Shown: piece after piece, positions 28,529 through 37,821 of the stretch
Layout: each line of letters opens with the position of its first letter
Position numbering within the stretch: the first letter of the stretch is position 1
Origin: an uncultured Verrucomicrobiota bacterium
GTDB lineage: Bacteria; Verrucomicrobiota; Verrucomicrobiia; Opitutales; Intestinicryptomonadaceae
NCBI GenBank assembly: GCA_949293415.1
Contig: CASFDK010000023.1
Span: 1 to 64,000, forward strand
Direction: 5' to 3'
Length of the DNA stretch: 64,000 nucleotides
Notes under the pieces: model-generated
Databases searched by the model: none
Seen by the model: only the letters and a program-made list of their open reading frames with translations
What the model was told of the DNA's origin: nothing
Translations under genes and position numbers: made by a program

Positions 28529-28918
28529 TTATTTCCTTCCTTTTGGCAGGAACGGAATCATGAATTCCGTGCGGAAATCGTATCCGTTTGCGAAATCCTC
28601 TATTTTGTCTTCGTCGGTTTTGCGCAAAGCCTGCGCGCGCACCATATTGAAGACAATCTGCCCGATGTCTTCGGTTTTGCGCACGCCCCACTCTTCGAAA
28701 AGCGTCATCGCCATCGGACCGAAGGTTTCGAGCGCGAAGTCGCGCACGCCCGCCAGCAGCTCGGCGGCGGAAACGTGCCGTTCCGTGCGCGACGGATTTT
28801 CCGCGCACGCGCGTTTCACGGTGAAATCGAGCGCCATCCGCACGAAGACGTATGCGCCAACGCCGTAGCGTTTGTCGTCGCGCAGGATTGCCTCGAGGGT
28901 TTTCTGAAAATTTCGCAT
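28529..28918 (-). CDS. Minf_1886 family protein, function unknown
   Basis: 129 residues, predicted soluble. It matches the pattern I recall for this family, conserved in the Planctomycetes-Verrucomicrobia group: an N-terminal [63 protein letters not shown] and a closing [11 protein letters not shown]. No catalytic motif is evident. It lies 26 bases after carB and one base before sufC, so expression with the Suf system is likely. A role in Fe-S assembly is possible by context only. Confidence 0.85.
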   Translation of the reverse strand: MRNFQKTLEAILRDDKRYGVGAYVFVRMALDFTVKRACAENPSRTERHVSAAELLAGVRDFALETFGPMAMTLFEEWGVRKTEDIGQIVFNMVRAQALRKTDEDKIEDFANGYDFRTEFMIPFLPKGRK

Positions 28919-28944
28919 ACTCTATTTATCGGAACAAAACGAAA

Positions 28945-31900
28945 TTATTTCGACGCCTCAAGCTTTGCGCGTTTGGCGTCGATTTCCACTTTGTATTCCT
29001 GCAGGCTCTTGACGGTAAGCTGCTTTGTCTTGAGCGACTCGATGCCGCGCAGGGCTGCGTATGCGCCCATAATCGTGGTTATCATGCACACTCTCGAGAG
29101 CAACGCCTCTTCGCGTATCTTGTTTTCGTCGATGCGCGGATTCATGCCCGAAGGCGTGTTGATGATAATCTGGATTTCGCCGTTCTTTACCATGTCGACA
29201 ACATTCGGACGCGCGCCTTCGCTGAGTTTGTACGTCTTGGTGACGGGAATGCCCTTTTCGCGCAGGAACGCAGCAGTGCCCGCCGTCGAGTAGATTTTGA
29301 AGCCGAAGTTGATGAACTTTCGGGCGATTTCCGCAGCCGCCTCCTTGTCGTGGTCTTTGACCGAAAGGAAGATGTTGCCCGATGTTGGCAGCCCCGGTTG
29401 CGCCGCCATTTGGCTCTTTGCGAACGCCATACCGAGGTCGTCGGCAAGCCCCATTACTTCGCCCGTCGAGCGCATTTCGGGGGTGAGCATAATCTGCGAG
29501 CCCAAGAAGCGGACGAACGGGAAGACGCTTTCCTTTACGGCGATGTAGTCGGGCAGAACCTGTTTTGTAAAGCCCAAGTCTTTGAGTTTTTCGCCCGCCA
29601 TCACGCGCGCGGCAAGTTTTGCGAGCGGCACGCCGATGACCTTCGAGATGAACGGAATTGTGCGCGATGCCCTCGGGTTTACTTCGATGAGGAACAGTTC
29701 GCCCTTTTTGATTGCGTACTGCACGTTCATCAAGCCGACGACTTTCAGTTCCTTTGCGAGCGCGTAGGTCGCCTCGCGAACCTCTTTGATGATGTTTTCG
29801 GTGAGCGTGTGCGGCGGAATTACCATTGCCGCGTCGCCCGAGTGCACGCCCGCGTATTCGATATGTTCGAGCATGCCGCCGATTACCGTCGTTTCGCCGT
29901 CGCAGATTGCGTCTACGTCGAGCTCTATTGCGTCTTCGAGGAACTTGTCGAGCAGGACGGGCTTTCCGGGGGCAGCGTCGAATGCGTCGCGGATGACGCG
30001 TTTCATATCCTCCATTTCATAGACGATGAACATACCCCTGCCGCCGAGAACGAAGCTGGGGCGCAAAAGAATCGGGAAGCCGATTTGCCCCGCAAGTTCG
30101 TATGCCTGTTCGGGCGTTGTCGCCGTGGCGTTGACGGGCTGCTTGAGTTTGAGCTTCTCGAGGATGTGTTTGAAAATTTCGCGGTCTTCCGCCGCGTCGA
30201 TGGACTCGGGCGAAGTGCCGATGATGTTAACGCCGTTCGCCTTCAGTTCCGAAGCCAAGTTTAGCGGTGTCTGACCGCCGAACTGCACGATTGCGCCGTC
30301 GCACTTCTCCTGCTTGTAGACTTCGAGGACGTCCTCGAGAGTGAGCGGTTCGAAGAAGAGCCTGTCCGATGTGTCGTAGTCGGTGGAGACTGTCTCGGGG
30401 TTCGAGTTTATCATCAGCGTTTCGTAGCCCGCTTCGCGCAGTGCGAACGATGCGTGCACACAGCAGTAGTCGAACTCTATGCCCTGCCCGATTCTGTTGG
30501 GTCCGCCGCCGATAATCATAATTTTCTTTTTCGTCGACGGGCGGAGTTCGTTTTCAACGCCGTATGTCGAATAGTAATAGGGCGTGTACGCCTCGAATTC
30601 CGCCGCGCAAGTGTCGACGAGTCTGTAGACCGTGTTGATGCCGAACTGTTGGCGGAGCTGTTTGATGTTGCGGATTTTCGTCGCGCAGATGTGGGCGATT
30701 TGCCTGTCGCTAAAGCCCGCTTCTTTTGCGCGGCGCAGAAGGTCTTCGCCGAGGTTGAGGATGCCATTTCCGGCGAGTTCGTCTTCGATTTCAACGATGC
30801 CGCGAATCTGCCGCAGGAACCACGGGTCGATAGCCGTAAATTCGTGGATTTCCGCGTCGGTCATTCCCGCCTTGATTGCGTAGCGGACGTAAAAAATGCG
30901 TTCCGCCGTGGGGCGAACCAAACCCTTGCGGATTTCGTCGCGGTCGGTAACTTCCGCGCCGCCGAATTTTCCGCCGCCGCCGAGCCCCCACGTGCCGATT
31001 TCCATCGAGCGCAGCGCCTTTTGCAACGATTCCTTAAAAGTCCTGCCGATTGCCATCGCCTCGCCCACGCTCTTCATCGACGAAGTAAGCGTGTTGTCGC
31101 TGCCCGCGAATTTTTCGAAGGTGAATCTGGGGATTTTCGTTACGATGTAGTCGATTGTCGGTTCGAAGCTTGCGGGTGTTTCGCGTGTGATGTCGTTGCG
31201 CAGTTCGTCGAGCGAGTATCCCACCGCGAGTTTTGCCGCGATTTTCGCAATCGGGAAGCCCGTCGCCTTCGACGCCAGAGCCGAGCTGCGCGACACGCGC
31301 GGGTTCATTTCGATGACGATCATCCTGCCGTTTTCGGGGTTTACCGCAAACTGGATGTTCGATCCGCCCGTTTCAACGCCGATTTCGCGAATGACTGCGA
31401 AACTTGCGTCGCGCATAAGCTGGTATTCCTTGTCGGTGAGCGTCAGCGCGGGGGCTACGGTTATCGAGTCGCCCGTGTGAACGCCCATCGGGTCGAGGTT
31501 TTCGATGGAGCAGATGACAACGCACTGGTCTTTGTGGTCGCGCATAACCTCCATTTCGAATTCCTTCCAGCCGAGCAGGCACTCTTCCACGAGCACTTCC
31601 GAAACGGGCGATGCGCTCAGCCCGAAGGCGACCATTTTTTCGTACTCTTCGCGGTTGTATGCTATGCCGCCGCCCGTGCCGCCGAGTGTGAAGCTGGGGC
31701 GGATGATGACGGGAAATTTATTCCATTTTTCAATCCAGTCGATTGCCTCTTTGAGTTCGTGTACGACAACGCTCTGGGGGATGTCCAAACCTATTTTGAG
31801 CATTGCCTCGCGAAAAAGCTGGCGGTCTTCGCCCTTTTCGATTGCCTCGCGTTTTGCGCCGATTAGCTCCACGCCGTATTTGTCGAGTATGCCCTGTTTT

Positions 31901-32208
31901 GCGAGTTCGAGCGAAAGGTTCAAGCCAGTCTGACCGCCGAGTGTCGGCAGAAGTGCGTCGGGGCGTTCCTTTGCGATGATTTTCTCGAGGACTTCGGGAG
32001 TGAGCGGTTCGATGTATGTTACGTCGGCGAAATCGGGGTCCGTCATAATCGTGGCGGGATTCGAGTTGACGAGAACAACCCTGTAGCCCTCCTCTTTCAA
32101 GGCCTTGCACGCCTGCGTTCCCGAATAGTCGAATTCGCAGGCCTGTCCGATTACTATCGGACCCGATCCGATTATGAGTATTGTCTTGATATCAGTGCGT
32201 TTGGACAT
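28945..32208 (-). CDS. carB: carbamoyl-phosphate synthase large subunit
   Basis: 1087 residues. It makes carbamoyl phosphate from bicarbonate, ammonia (from CarA) and two ATP for pyrimidine and arginine synthesis. Two homologous halves each hold an ATP-grasp domain (first opening [20 protein letters not shown], second [20 protein letters not shown]), separated by an oligomerisation segment. A C-terminal allosteric MGS-like domain follows (about 940-1087). The frame is open to 32247, but the conserved N-terminus [16 protein letters not shown] starts at the ATG at 32208. CarA is not in the window. It heads the minus-strand run into sufCBD. The 339-base region upstream carries repeat elements. 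Confidence 0.97.
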   Translation of the reverse strand: MSKRTDIKTILIIGSGPIVIGQACEFDYSGTQACKALKEEGYRVVLVNSNPATIMTDPDFADVTYIEPLTPEVLEKIIAKERPDALLPTLGGQTGLNLSLELAKQGILDKYGVELIGAKREAIEKGEDRQLFREAMLKIGLDIPQSVVVHELKEAIDWIEKWNKFPVIIRPSFTLGGTGGGIAYNREEYEKMVAFGLSASPVSEVLVEECLLGWKEFEMEVMRDHKDQCVVICSIENLDPMGVHTGDSITVAPALTLTDKEYQLMRDASFAVIREIGVETGGSNIQFAVNPENGRMIVIEMNPRVSRSSALASKATGFPIAKIAAKLAVGYSLDELRNDITRETPASFEPTIDYIVTKIPRFTFEKFAGSDNTLTSSMKSVGEAMAIGRTFKESLQKALRSMEIGTWGLGGGGKFGGAEVTDRDEIRKGLVRPTAERIFYVRYAIKAGMTDAEIHEFTAIDPWFLRQIRGIVEIEDELAGNGILNLGEDLLRRAKEAGFSDRQIAHICATKIRNIKQLRQQFGINTVYRLVDTCAAEFEAYTPYYYSTYGVENELRPSTKKKIMIIGGGPNRIGQGIEFDYCCVHASFALREAGYETLMINSNPETVSTDYDTSDRLFFEPLTLEDVLEVYKQEKCDGAIVQFGGQTPLNLASELKANGVNIIGTSPESIDAAEDREIFKHILEKLKLKQPVNATATTPEQAYELAGQIGFPILLRPSFVLGGRGMFIVYEMEDMKRVIRDAFDAAPGKPVLLDKFLEDAIELDVDAICDGETTVIGGMLEHIEYAGVHSGDAAMVIPPHTLTENIIKEVREATYALAKELKVVGLMNVQYAIKKGELFLIEVNPRASRTIPFISKVIGVPLAKLAARVMAGEKLKDLGFTKQVLPDYIAVKESVFPFVRFLGSQIMLTPEMRSTGEVMGLADDLGMAFAKSQMAAQPGLPTSGNIFLSVKDHDKEAAAEIARKFINFGFKIYSTAGTAAFLREKGIPVTKTYKLSEGARPNVVDMVKNGEIQIIINTPSGMNPRIDENKIREEALLSRVCMITTIMGAYAALRGIESLKTKQLTVKSLQEYKVEIDAKRAKLEASK

Positions 32209-32318
32209 AAATGTAGTGGAAATTTCGAAAGCGGATTTTCCGCCCAAATAAAAATCCTCAAAAACCTACACTTATATGCCAACCAAGCAAGCAAAAAACA
32301 AAGGCGAAGCCCTTGACG

Positions 32319-32411
32319 CCCGAACTTCGTTCGGGTGTTGTGATGCCTCGCGGCAACTATAGTTGCCGCTTTTGTGGATAAGTTCGCATTGAGCGGCGAA
32401 ATGCCGCTCAA
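32319..32411 (+). repeat. double-palindrome intergenic repeat, copy B, with an extra hairpin
   Basis: CCCGAACTTCGTTCGGG (32319-32335), a 14-base linker, then GCGGCAACTATAGTTGCCGC (32350-32369, perfect). A third hairpin, ATTGAGCGGC / GCCGCTCAAT with loop GAAAT, lies at 32387-32411. Matches copy A (173-223, opposite strand) in order, spacing and linker. The preceding AAAGGCGAAGCCCT also resembles the flank of copy A. It lies in the 339-base gap between carB and the 634-residue exported protein gene. Confidence 0.75.
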
Positions 32412-32482
32412 TGGCTTTGTTGATTCGAACTTATTTTGTTGGTTACCGAAACCTGCTTTTTTAATGAAAAATGAATAATGAA

Positions 32483-32548
32483 TTGTGCCGTACATTTATA
32501 ACGGCACAAGAATGAATTTCGGCGTTATAAATGTACGCCGAAATTCAT
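32483..32548. repeat. pair of hairpins with identical loops in opposite orientation
   Basis: Hairpin 1 (32483-32509): TTGTGCCGT / ACGGCACAA with loop ACATTTATA. Hairpin 2 (32512-32548): 14-bp stem containing TTTCGGCGT / ACGCCGAAA with loop TATAAATGT. The loops are reverse complements, so the same CGT-loop-ACG core sits in two different stems. Hairpin 2 begins directly at the stop codon of the gene at 32548. Related hairpins lie at 61137-61200. Confidence 0.7.
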
Positions 32549-34452
32549 CACCCAACCTCTACGCAGATTTCAAGTTTGTTCGAATCCGCGTAAAACGGCA
32601 CCGCCTCGAAGCCCGAAACGTGGTTGAACGCCCTGCCTTTCGGTGTTGCCGCAATTTTCAGCGGTCTGTCCGCCGACACTCTCACGGTGTGTCCGTTGCG
32701 GATGATTTCCGCAATGTTGGGCGAAACCATTCTGTACGAATCGTCCGACGAACAGACAATCGGCACGCAGATTCGCGGCGGCTTTGCCGAAGCGTCGCAT
32801 TCGAACGACATCCTGACCGCGTCCTCCGCAAAAACGTAGAGCATACGGCACTTTACCGCGCCCGACTTCGGGGCGTTTTGGCTGATGTCGGCAAGCTCCG
32901 ATTCACCGGAAATTTCGACTCTTCCGCCGTTTTTGCGCGATTCGATTTTGCATTTCAGACATTTGTCCGACGAGTAGTTTACGCCGTTTTCGACAACCTC
33001 GATTCGCGGAGTCAGAGTCATATAACTTGCATCCGTTTCGGGCTGCATATTGTCGATTTCGAAAAGCGCGTACTCGGTCATACTCGAGCTTGTTATTGCG
33101 CCGACCGCCCCGTGCCAGAGCAGCGAAAGCGACGCGCCGCTCGGGTGTCCCTGCGGTTTTTTCGGGTAGTAAACGCTGTCGTAGGCGGTGACGGTTGCGC
33201 GCCAGTCTCCGACCGACACGAGCGACGTGTCGAGGTCGGCGAAATGCTTCAGTCCGTAGCGTTCCTCGCACGGCAGTTTTACGCCGCCGATTGCGGGATG
33301 CGGGCGGCGCGGGCGCGTGAGGATGTCGGTCAAAACCTTCATCTGCACAAACGAATGGTGTATGCACGGCGGCACCCCGTGCGAAGCGTAGTGCAAGCCG
33401 CCCGCAAGCAGGTTCTGTACCGTGCATTTTTCGAGAAGGTCGAGGTTTGCGACCGCCGCCTTGAAGAAGCGCGGATCTTTGTCGGAAAGGCTCTCGAGCA
33501 CCGATACGCAGCCGTCAGATGTTCTACTTCCCCAATACGACCACTTGAAGCTGCGCGTGCCGAAGCCGTTGTCCATTCCGCCGTCGGGCAGCATGAATTC
33601 GAGGTGCGCCGCCGCGATTTTTGCGGCGTAGTCGCGAAGTTCCGCGTCGCCCGCCAGAAGCGCGTACGCCTCTATCGACGGCAGCGTTTCGGCGATGTTG
33701 TAGCCGATGTCGATTCCGTACAAACCCTTTGCGCTTTTGCGGTCGAGCGGGTGTATTTCGCCGAATACGAGGCTGTCGTTGGGCGAGACGAGGCGGCGGA
33801 ACGCCTGCGCGTAATACGCGGCGCGCTGGCGGTAGCGTTGGCAGTCTAGAACGTGCCCGAGCACGGCGAGCGAGTACGCCGCGCCGATTACATAGTTTGC
33901 GTTTGGCTTGCCGAGCCAGCGGTAGTTGTAGATAAATTCGGCGGCGACGGCGAGGCGGTCGCGCATTTTTCGGAGGTGTTTCGGCTCTATTATGTCGCCG
34001 AATTTCGAAATCGACTCGGCGAGCGCGACTGCGCGGAATGCCGTCGTGCCGCGCCAAGAGTTCCTGAAGTCGTTGCGCCACGCGCCGTCGGGCAGGGTCA
34101 TATATTTTTCCTGCCAGTCAAAGACGCCTTTTGCGGCGGCGATGTAGCGTTCGTCGCCCTCGGTTTTGGCGAGGTACAGAAACGGATATTCGGCATCGCC
34201 GACGCGTCCGTGGAGGAAGTCGCAGGCGGGGCATTTAATCGCGCCCGCATGTTCGCCGCTTTTTATCTGCAAGTCTTCGAGCGCGTCGCCCCAACGCTTC
34301 AGCAGGGCTTGGCAGCGCGCGTAAAATTCCGCGTCGGAAACCGATTCCGCGGAGCGTCCGCTCGAAACGTCCGAACCGCATCCGAAACTCGAAACCGCAA
34401 ACGCCCCCGCCGCAGCCGAAAGCGTATCCTTAAAAAATTTCCTTCTATTCAT
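32548..34452 (-). CDS. exported protein of unknown function, predicted alpha-toroid plus beta-sandwich
   Basis: 634 residues. The N-terminus NRRKFFKDTLSAAAGAFAVSSFGC combines a twin-arginine-like start with a lipobox-like end (SSFGC), so a Tat-exported lipoprotein is likely. Residues of about 45-400 are helical with repeated Trp/Tyr/Gly segments (WRGTTAFRAVALAES, YNIAETLPSIEAYALLAGD, MLPDGGMDNGFGT), resembling the alpha/alpha toroids of polysaccharide lyases and some glycosidases. The last 200 residues are beta-rich. A carbohydrate-active role is inferred from fold-like features and context; no catalytic residues can be named. It lies 36 bases after ppk on the same strand and ends directly at a hairpin. 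Confidence 0.75.
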   Translation of the reverse strand: MNRRKFFKDTLSAAAGAFAVSSFGCGSDVSSGRSAESVSDAEFYARCQALLKRWGDALEDLQIKSGEHAGAIKCPACDFLHGRVGDAEYPFLYLAKTEGDERYIAAAKGVFDWQEKYMTLPDGAWRNDFRNSWRGTTAFRAVALAESISKFGDIIEPKHLRKMRDRLAVAAEFIYNYRWLGKPNANYVIGAAYSLAVLGHVLDCQRYRQRAAYYAQAFRRLVSPNDSLVFGEIHPLDRKSAKGLYGIDIGYNIAETLPSIEAYALLAGDAELRDYAAKIAAAHLEFMLPDGGMDNGFGTRSFKWSYWGSRTSDGCVSVLESLSDKDPRFFKAAVANLDLLEKCTVQNLLAGGLHYASHGVPPCIHHSFVQMKVLTDILTRPRRPHPAIGGVKLPCEERYGLKHFADLDTSLVSVGDWRATVTAYDSVYYPKKPQGHPSGASLSLLWHGAVGAITSSSMTEYALFEIDNMQPETDASYMTLTPRIEVVENGVNYSSDKCLKCKIESRKNGGRVEISGESELADISQNAPKSGAVKCRMLYVFAEDAVRMSFECDASAKPPRICVPIVCSSDDSYRMVSPNIAEIIRNGHTVRVSADRPLKIAATPKGRAFNHVSGFEAVPFYADSNKLEICVEVG

Positions 34453-34488
34453 TTCCAGCGGGACGTATTATTTATTATGTCAAAATAA

Positions 34489-36549
34489 TCATTCCTTACA
34501 CATAAAATACCGTTGACACGAGAATTGTTCGGAGTTTTTCATATCTTCGGTTTTGTAATATGCGCCGTTGGGATGGAGTATGTTCGAAAATTGGTTGTCG
34601 CGGAGCATCGCGGGAAGTATGTCGCCGACTATGCGCTCCTTGATGTCGGGGTCTTCAATCGGGAAGAGACATTCTATTCGCTTGAACATATTGCGCGTCA
34701 TAATGTCGCCGCTGCCCGCATAGACGACGGGGTCGCCGCCGTTCTCGAAATAGTATATGCGGCTGTGCTCCAGATACACGCCGACTATGCTTTTGACCGT
34801 TATGTTTTCGCTCATTCCCTTCACTCCGGGGACGAGCGCGCAGATGCCGCGCACAATCATATCGATTTTCACGCCCGCCTGCGACGCCTCGTAGAGCGCG
34901 TCAATCGACGACTGCTCGACGACCGAATTAACCTTGATTATAATCCGCGCCTTTTTGCCGGCACGCGCGTTCTCGGTTTCGCGCCTTACGAGTTCAAGAA
35001 ATTTCGAATGGAAACAGAACGGGGCGACCATCAGCTTCTCGAACTTCGGCTCGGACACTTTGCCCGTAAGCGTGTTGAAGAGGTTTGCAACCTCCCCGGA
35101 CAAATCCTCGCGCGCGCTGAAGAACGAAAGGTCGGTATAGATTTTTGCGGTTTTCGAATTGTAGTTGCCCGTGCCCAAATGGATGTATCGGCGCAACGTT
35201 CCGCCCGACTCCCTGCGGACAATCAGGCAGGTTTTGCAATGTGTCTTGAAGCCGACAATGCCGTAGACAACGTGCACGCCTCGCTCCTCGAGCTCCCTCG
35301 CCCACTGGATGTTGTTCTCCTCGTCGAAGCGTGCCTTGAGTTCCACGAGAACCGTTACCTGTTTGCCGTTTGTCGCAGCCTCCTTCAACGCCTTGACAAT
35401 CGGCGAGCCTTGGCTCGTGCGGTAGAGCGTAAGTTTTATCGCAAGAACGTCGGGGTCTTTCGCCGCCTTCGAGATGAACTCTTCGACGGGCGAGAAGCTT
35501 TCGTATGGGTGGTGCAGAAGCCTGTCTTTTTGGCGGATTACCGCAAAATAGTCGGCGCAGTTTTTGAACACGTCGGGGAGGTAAGGACGGTACGGCGGGA
35601 ACTTGAGGTCGGGTCTGTCGATCATGTCGTAGGCAACCGCCAGACGCGCCAGATTCAGCGGGCTTGCGGGAATGCGGTAGATGAAACTCTCGTCGATGTC
35701 GAGCGCGTCTACGAGCGTTTTCAGAGCCGAATCCGAAACGCAGTCTTCTATTTCGAGCCTTACCGCCGCGCCCTTGCGCCTGTTGTGAAGCTCGTTTTCG
35801 ATTGTCTGCAAAAGGTTTTCGGTCTCCTCCTCGTCGATGTACAAATCGGAATTGCGGGTGATTCTGAAAATCGCCGAATTGCGCACTTTGTAGCCGGGGA
35901 ACAGGCGTTCGGCATAGTGTTTTATAGTGTCGCTAAGATAGACCAAATGCGTTTCGTCGGGATTTTTGCTCTCTATTCTTATCACGCGCGAGAGAATCGG
36001 CGGAACTGGGATGATTGCAATGTCCGACGGCGCGCGCTTTACTTTTGTGTCGGCTATCGAAAGCAGCACGTACAGTCCCTTGTTGCGCAGGTGCGGGAAC
36101 GGGTGGGCGGGGTCGACTGCAAGCGGCGTAAGCGCGGGATAAACGTCGTCTTCGAAATATTTTTTGAGCCATTCCTTTTCGGCGGCGGTGCACTCGCGCG
36201 GGGTTTTGAAGAATATCCTGTTTTTGCGGAGCGCGGGAATGAGGCTGTCAGTCCAGCAGGCGTATTCGTCGGCGGTCATTGCGGAGGTGATTACGCTTAT
36301 GCGGCGCAGCTGTTCGCGGGGTCCGAGCCCGTCGAAGCCCACATCGAGCACGCCCGACTCGAGCTGCTGCTCCAAGCCCGCCACGCGTATTTCGAAGAAC
36401 TCGTCGAGATTGCTGCTTACAATCGACAAAAACCGCATCTGCTCGAGAACGGGGAAAGTCGGTTCGGTGCAGAGGTTGAGCACGCGGCGGTTGAACGCCA
36501 GCCAGCTGAGTTCGCGGTTGAAATATTTTGGTTCGGCTTCTTTCGACAT
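34489..36549 (-). CDS. ppk1: polyphosphate kinase 1
   Basis: 686 residues, reversible synthesis of inorganic polyphosphate from ATP. N-terminal FNRELSWLAFNRRVL, the middle domain, and the two C-terminal domains with the phosphohistidine loop YIHLGTGNYN (H457) and LEHSRIYYFENGG, the second conserved His, are all present. Length matches PPK1. The start at 36549 gives MSKEAEPKYFNRELSWL. A 193-base divergent region separates it from the PEP-CTERM gene. The exported protein gene follows within 36 bases. Confidence 0.97.
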   Translation of the reverse strand: MSKEAEPKYFNRELSWLAFNRRVLNLCTEPTFPVLEQMRFLSIVSSNLDEFFEIRVAGLEQQLESGVLDVGFDGLGPREQLRRISVITSAMTADEYACWTDSLIPALRKNRIFFKTPRECTAAEKEWLKKYFEDDVYPALTPLAVDPAHPFPHLRNKGLYVLLSIADTKVKRAPSDIAIIPVPPILSRVIRIESKNPDETHLVYLSDTIKHYAERLFPGYKVRNSAIFRITRNSDLYIDEEETENLLQTIENELHNRRKGAAVRLEIEDCVSDSALKTLVDALDIDESFIYRIPASPLNLARLAVAYDMIDRPDLKFPPYRPYLPDVFKNCADYFAVIRQKDRLLHHPYESFSPVEEFISKAAKDPDVLAIKLTLYRTSQGSPIVKALKEAATNGKQVTVLVELKARFDEENNIQWARELEERGVHVVYGIVGFKTHCKTCLIVRRESGGTLRRYIHLGTGNYNSKTAKIYTDLSFFSAREDLSGEVANLFNTLTGKVSEPKFEKLMVAPFCFHSKFLELVRRETENARAGKKARIIIKVNSVVEQSSIDALYEASQAGVKIDMIVRGICALVPGVKGMSENITVKSIVGVYLEHSRIYYFENGGDPVVYAGSGDIMTRNMFKRIECLFPIEDPDIKERIVGDILPAMLRDNQFSNILHPNGAYYKTEDMKNSEQFSCQRYFMCKE

Positions 36550-36684
36550 GGAATGTTTTATTGTTTTTTCAAAAAATTAGCGCGGACTTTCCAGTTTTCA
36601 AGCAAAGAAAGCGCGAATTAAAATTCGGCAAAACGACAAGCCGCACAAAATCGGCAAAAACCGAAGCAAACGCTTTTTAAATCC

Positions 36685-36712
36685 TTGACAATTCACAACC
36701 ACACGCTATCTA
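36685..36712 (+). promoter_or_regulatory. sigma-70-like promoter for the PEP-CTERM gene at 36743
   Basis: TTGACA (36685-36690), a 16-base spacer, and TATCTA (36707-36712), with the ATG 30 bases further. A perfect -35 box in AT-rich DNA makes this the best promoter match in the window. Confidence 0.6.
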
Positions 36713-36742
36713 TGACTACCACTCTTTTAACCTAAAAAACAT

Positions 36743-37597
36743 ATGAAAAAATATATATCCTCTCTACTCGCGGCGGCATTGTCCGCCTCAACCTTAACTG
36801 CGCTGGAATCGCCCATCACGGAATCCACTACTATTTCCTCCAGCGAAACCATCAATTCGCCGTTGATTGTCAGAAACCCCGAGGGCAAATTCGTGCAACT
36901 GAAAATCTTGGGCTCCGGGACTGTGCTGACATCGAATTATTCGGGATCGGATTACGCAATAGATTTAAAAGCGAGCACGCAGCTAGTAATTGAAGATGGC
37001 GGCGGACTGAACATCACGACCTCAGGTTCGGGGGTGGCTATACGTTCCGGCGCGTCTATGTTGGTCAACACATCTGTCGGAGAAATCGAAATGGCGAAAG
37101 TAGTCCTCTTTGGCAGCAAGCTTACCATCAAAAGTGAAAACGCATTTTCCTGCGGTAAAACCGGAACTACCCTGATGCTTGTAAGCAATGGAAGCTACAT
37201 GGAGCTCGCGGCATCGCAGAGCTTCAATAAAATGGATATCCGCGCCAACTCGACAATCAAATTTTCCGACGGCGTAACACTTAATTTCAAGGACATAGAC
37301 ATCACCAATTCCGCGTCGAAAATCGATGTCGTACTCGAAGATTTCAGCAACACAAACTCAATTTACTTTGGAAGCGCAAGCGGACTGTCGCTTATCGACG
37401 GCGTGCTGACGGTTTCCAAATCCGATAAGAGCATAGACTATACGTTCAAAGACAAAGCGGGCGAAATCATGAAAAACCTCGTGCTCGACGCGAAGACAAA
37501 CACGCTGACACTCGCAAGCATTCCCGAACCCTCCACATACGCGGCGGTGTTCGGCGCGCTCGCGCTCGGCTTGGCACTCTACCGCCGCAGAAAGTAG
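36743..37597 (+). CDS. PEP-CTERM sorting-signal protein (exported)
   Basis: 284 residues. A signal peptide (MKKYISSLLAAALSASTLTA) is followed by Ser/Thr/Asn-rich beta-helix-like sequence. The C-terminal tripartite signal IPEPSTYAAVFGALALGLALYRRRK, of which PEP, the hydrophobic helix and the RRR cluster are the key parts, is the PEP-CTERM tag processed by an exosortase. Such proteins are typically extracellular matrix or surface proteins. It has its own promoter and terminator. It shares architecture, but little central sequence, with the paralogues at 40863 and 43007. No exosortase gene is in the window. Confidence 0.92.
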   Translation: MKKYISSLLAAALSASTLTALESPITESTTISSSETINSPLIVRNPEGKFVQLKILGSGTVLTSNYSGSDYAIDLKASTQLVIEDGGGLNITTSGSGVAIRSGASMLVNTSVGEIEMAKVVLFGSKLTIKSENAFSCGKTGTTLMLVSNGSYMELAASQSFNKMDIRANSTIKFSDGVTLNFKDIDITNSASKIDVVLEDFSNTNSIYFGSASGLSLIDGVLTVSKSDKSIDYTFKDKAGEIMKNLVLDAKTNTLTLASIPEPSTYAAVFGALALGLALYRRRK

Positions 37598-37619
37598 CCG
37601 ACAGCTCCAACCCATTTCA

Positions 37620-37643
37620 AGCCCGCGCCTGCGGGCTTTTTTT
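37620..37643 (+). terminator. intrinsic terminator after the PEP-CTERM gene
   Basis: AGCCCGC / GCGGGCT stem with loop GCCT followed by a T-tract. Confidence 0.9.
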
Positions 37644-37720
37644 GTGCCGTCTGCGAGTGGGTGAATAACCCCGAAGCCCCCTCCCCGTACGACGGGAAGG
37701 AATGCGCCGTTTGAATGCGC

Positions 37721-37758
37721 AAAAAGCCCCGAGAGGTGTTTCCGTCTTTCGGGGCTTT
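37721..37758 (-). terminator. intrinsic terminator downstream of valS
   Basis: AAAGCCCCGA (37723-37732) pairs with TCGGGGCTTT (37749-37758); on the minus strand it is followed by a T run. Weakly bidirectional. Confidence 0.75.
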
Positions 37759-37821
37759 ATCGTGTTGCGCGGAATTTTCGCTTTGCCGCGCCGATTGGAA
37801 GCGTTGCGGCGGCAATCCGCG

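Noticed and set aside
32209-32247. 13-codon N-terminal extension of carB
   Set aside because: The conserved CarB N-terminus begins at the ATG at 32208; the extension has no homology.
32421-32445. tRNA-like GTTCGAATC on the minus strand
   Set aside because: No acceptor stem or anticodon arm can be drawn around it.
34513-36621. 702-codon open frame opposite ppk1
   Set aside because: Antisense shadow of a GC-rich gene; low-complexity Val/Arg/Glu-rich product and no start context.
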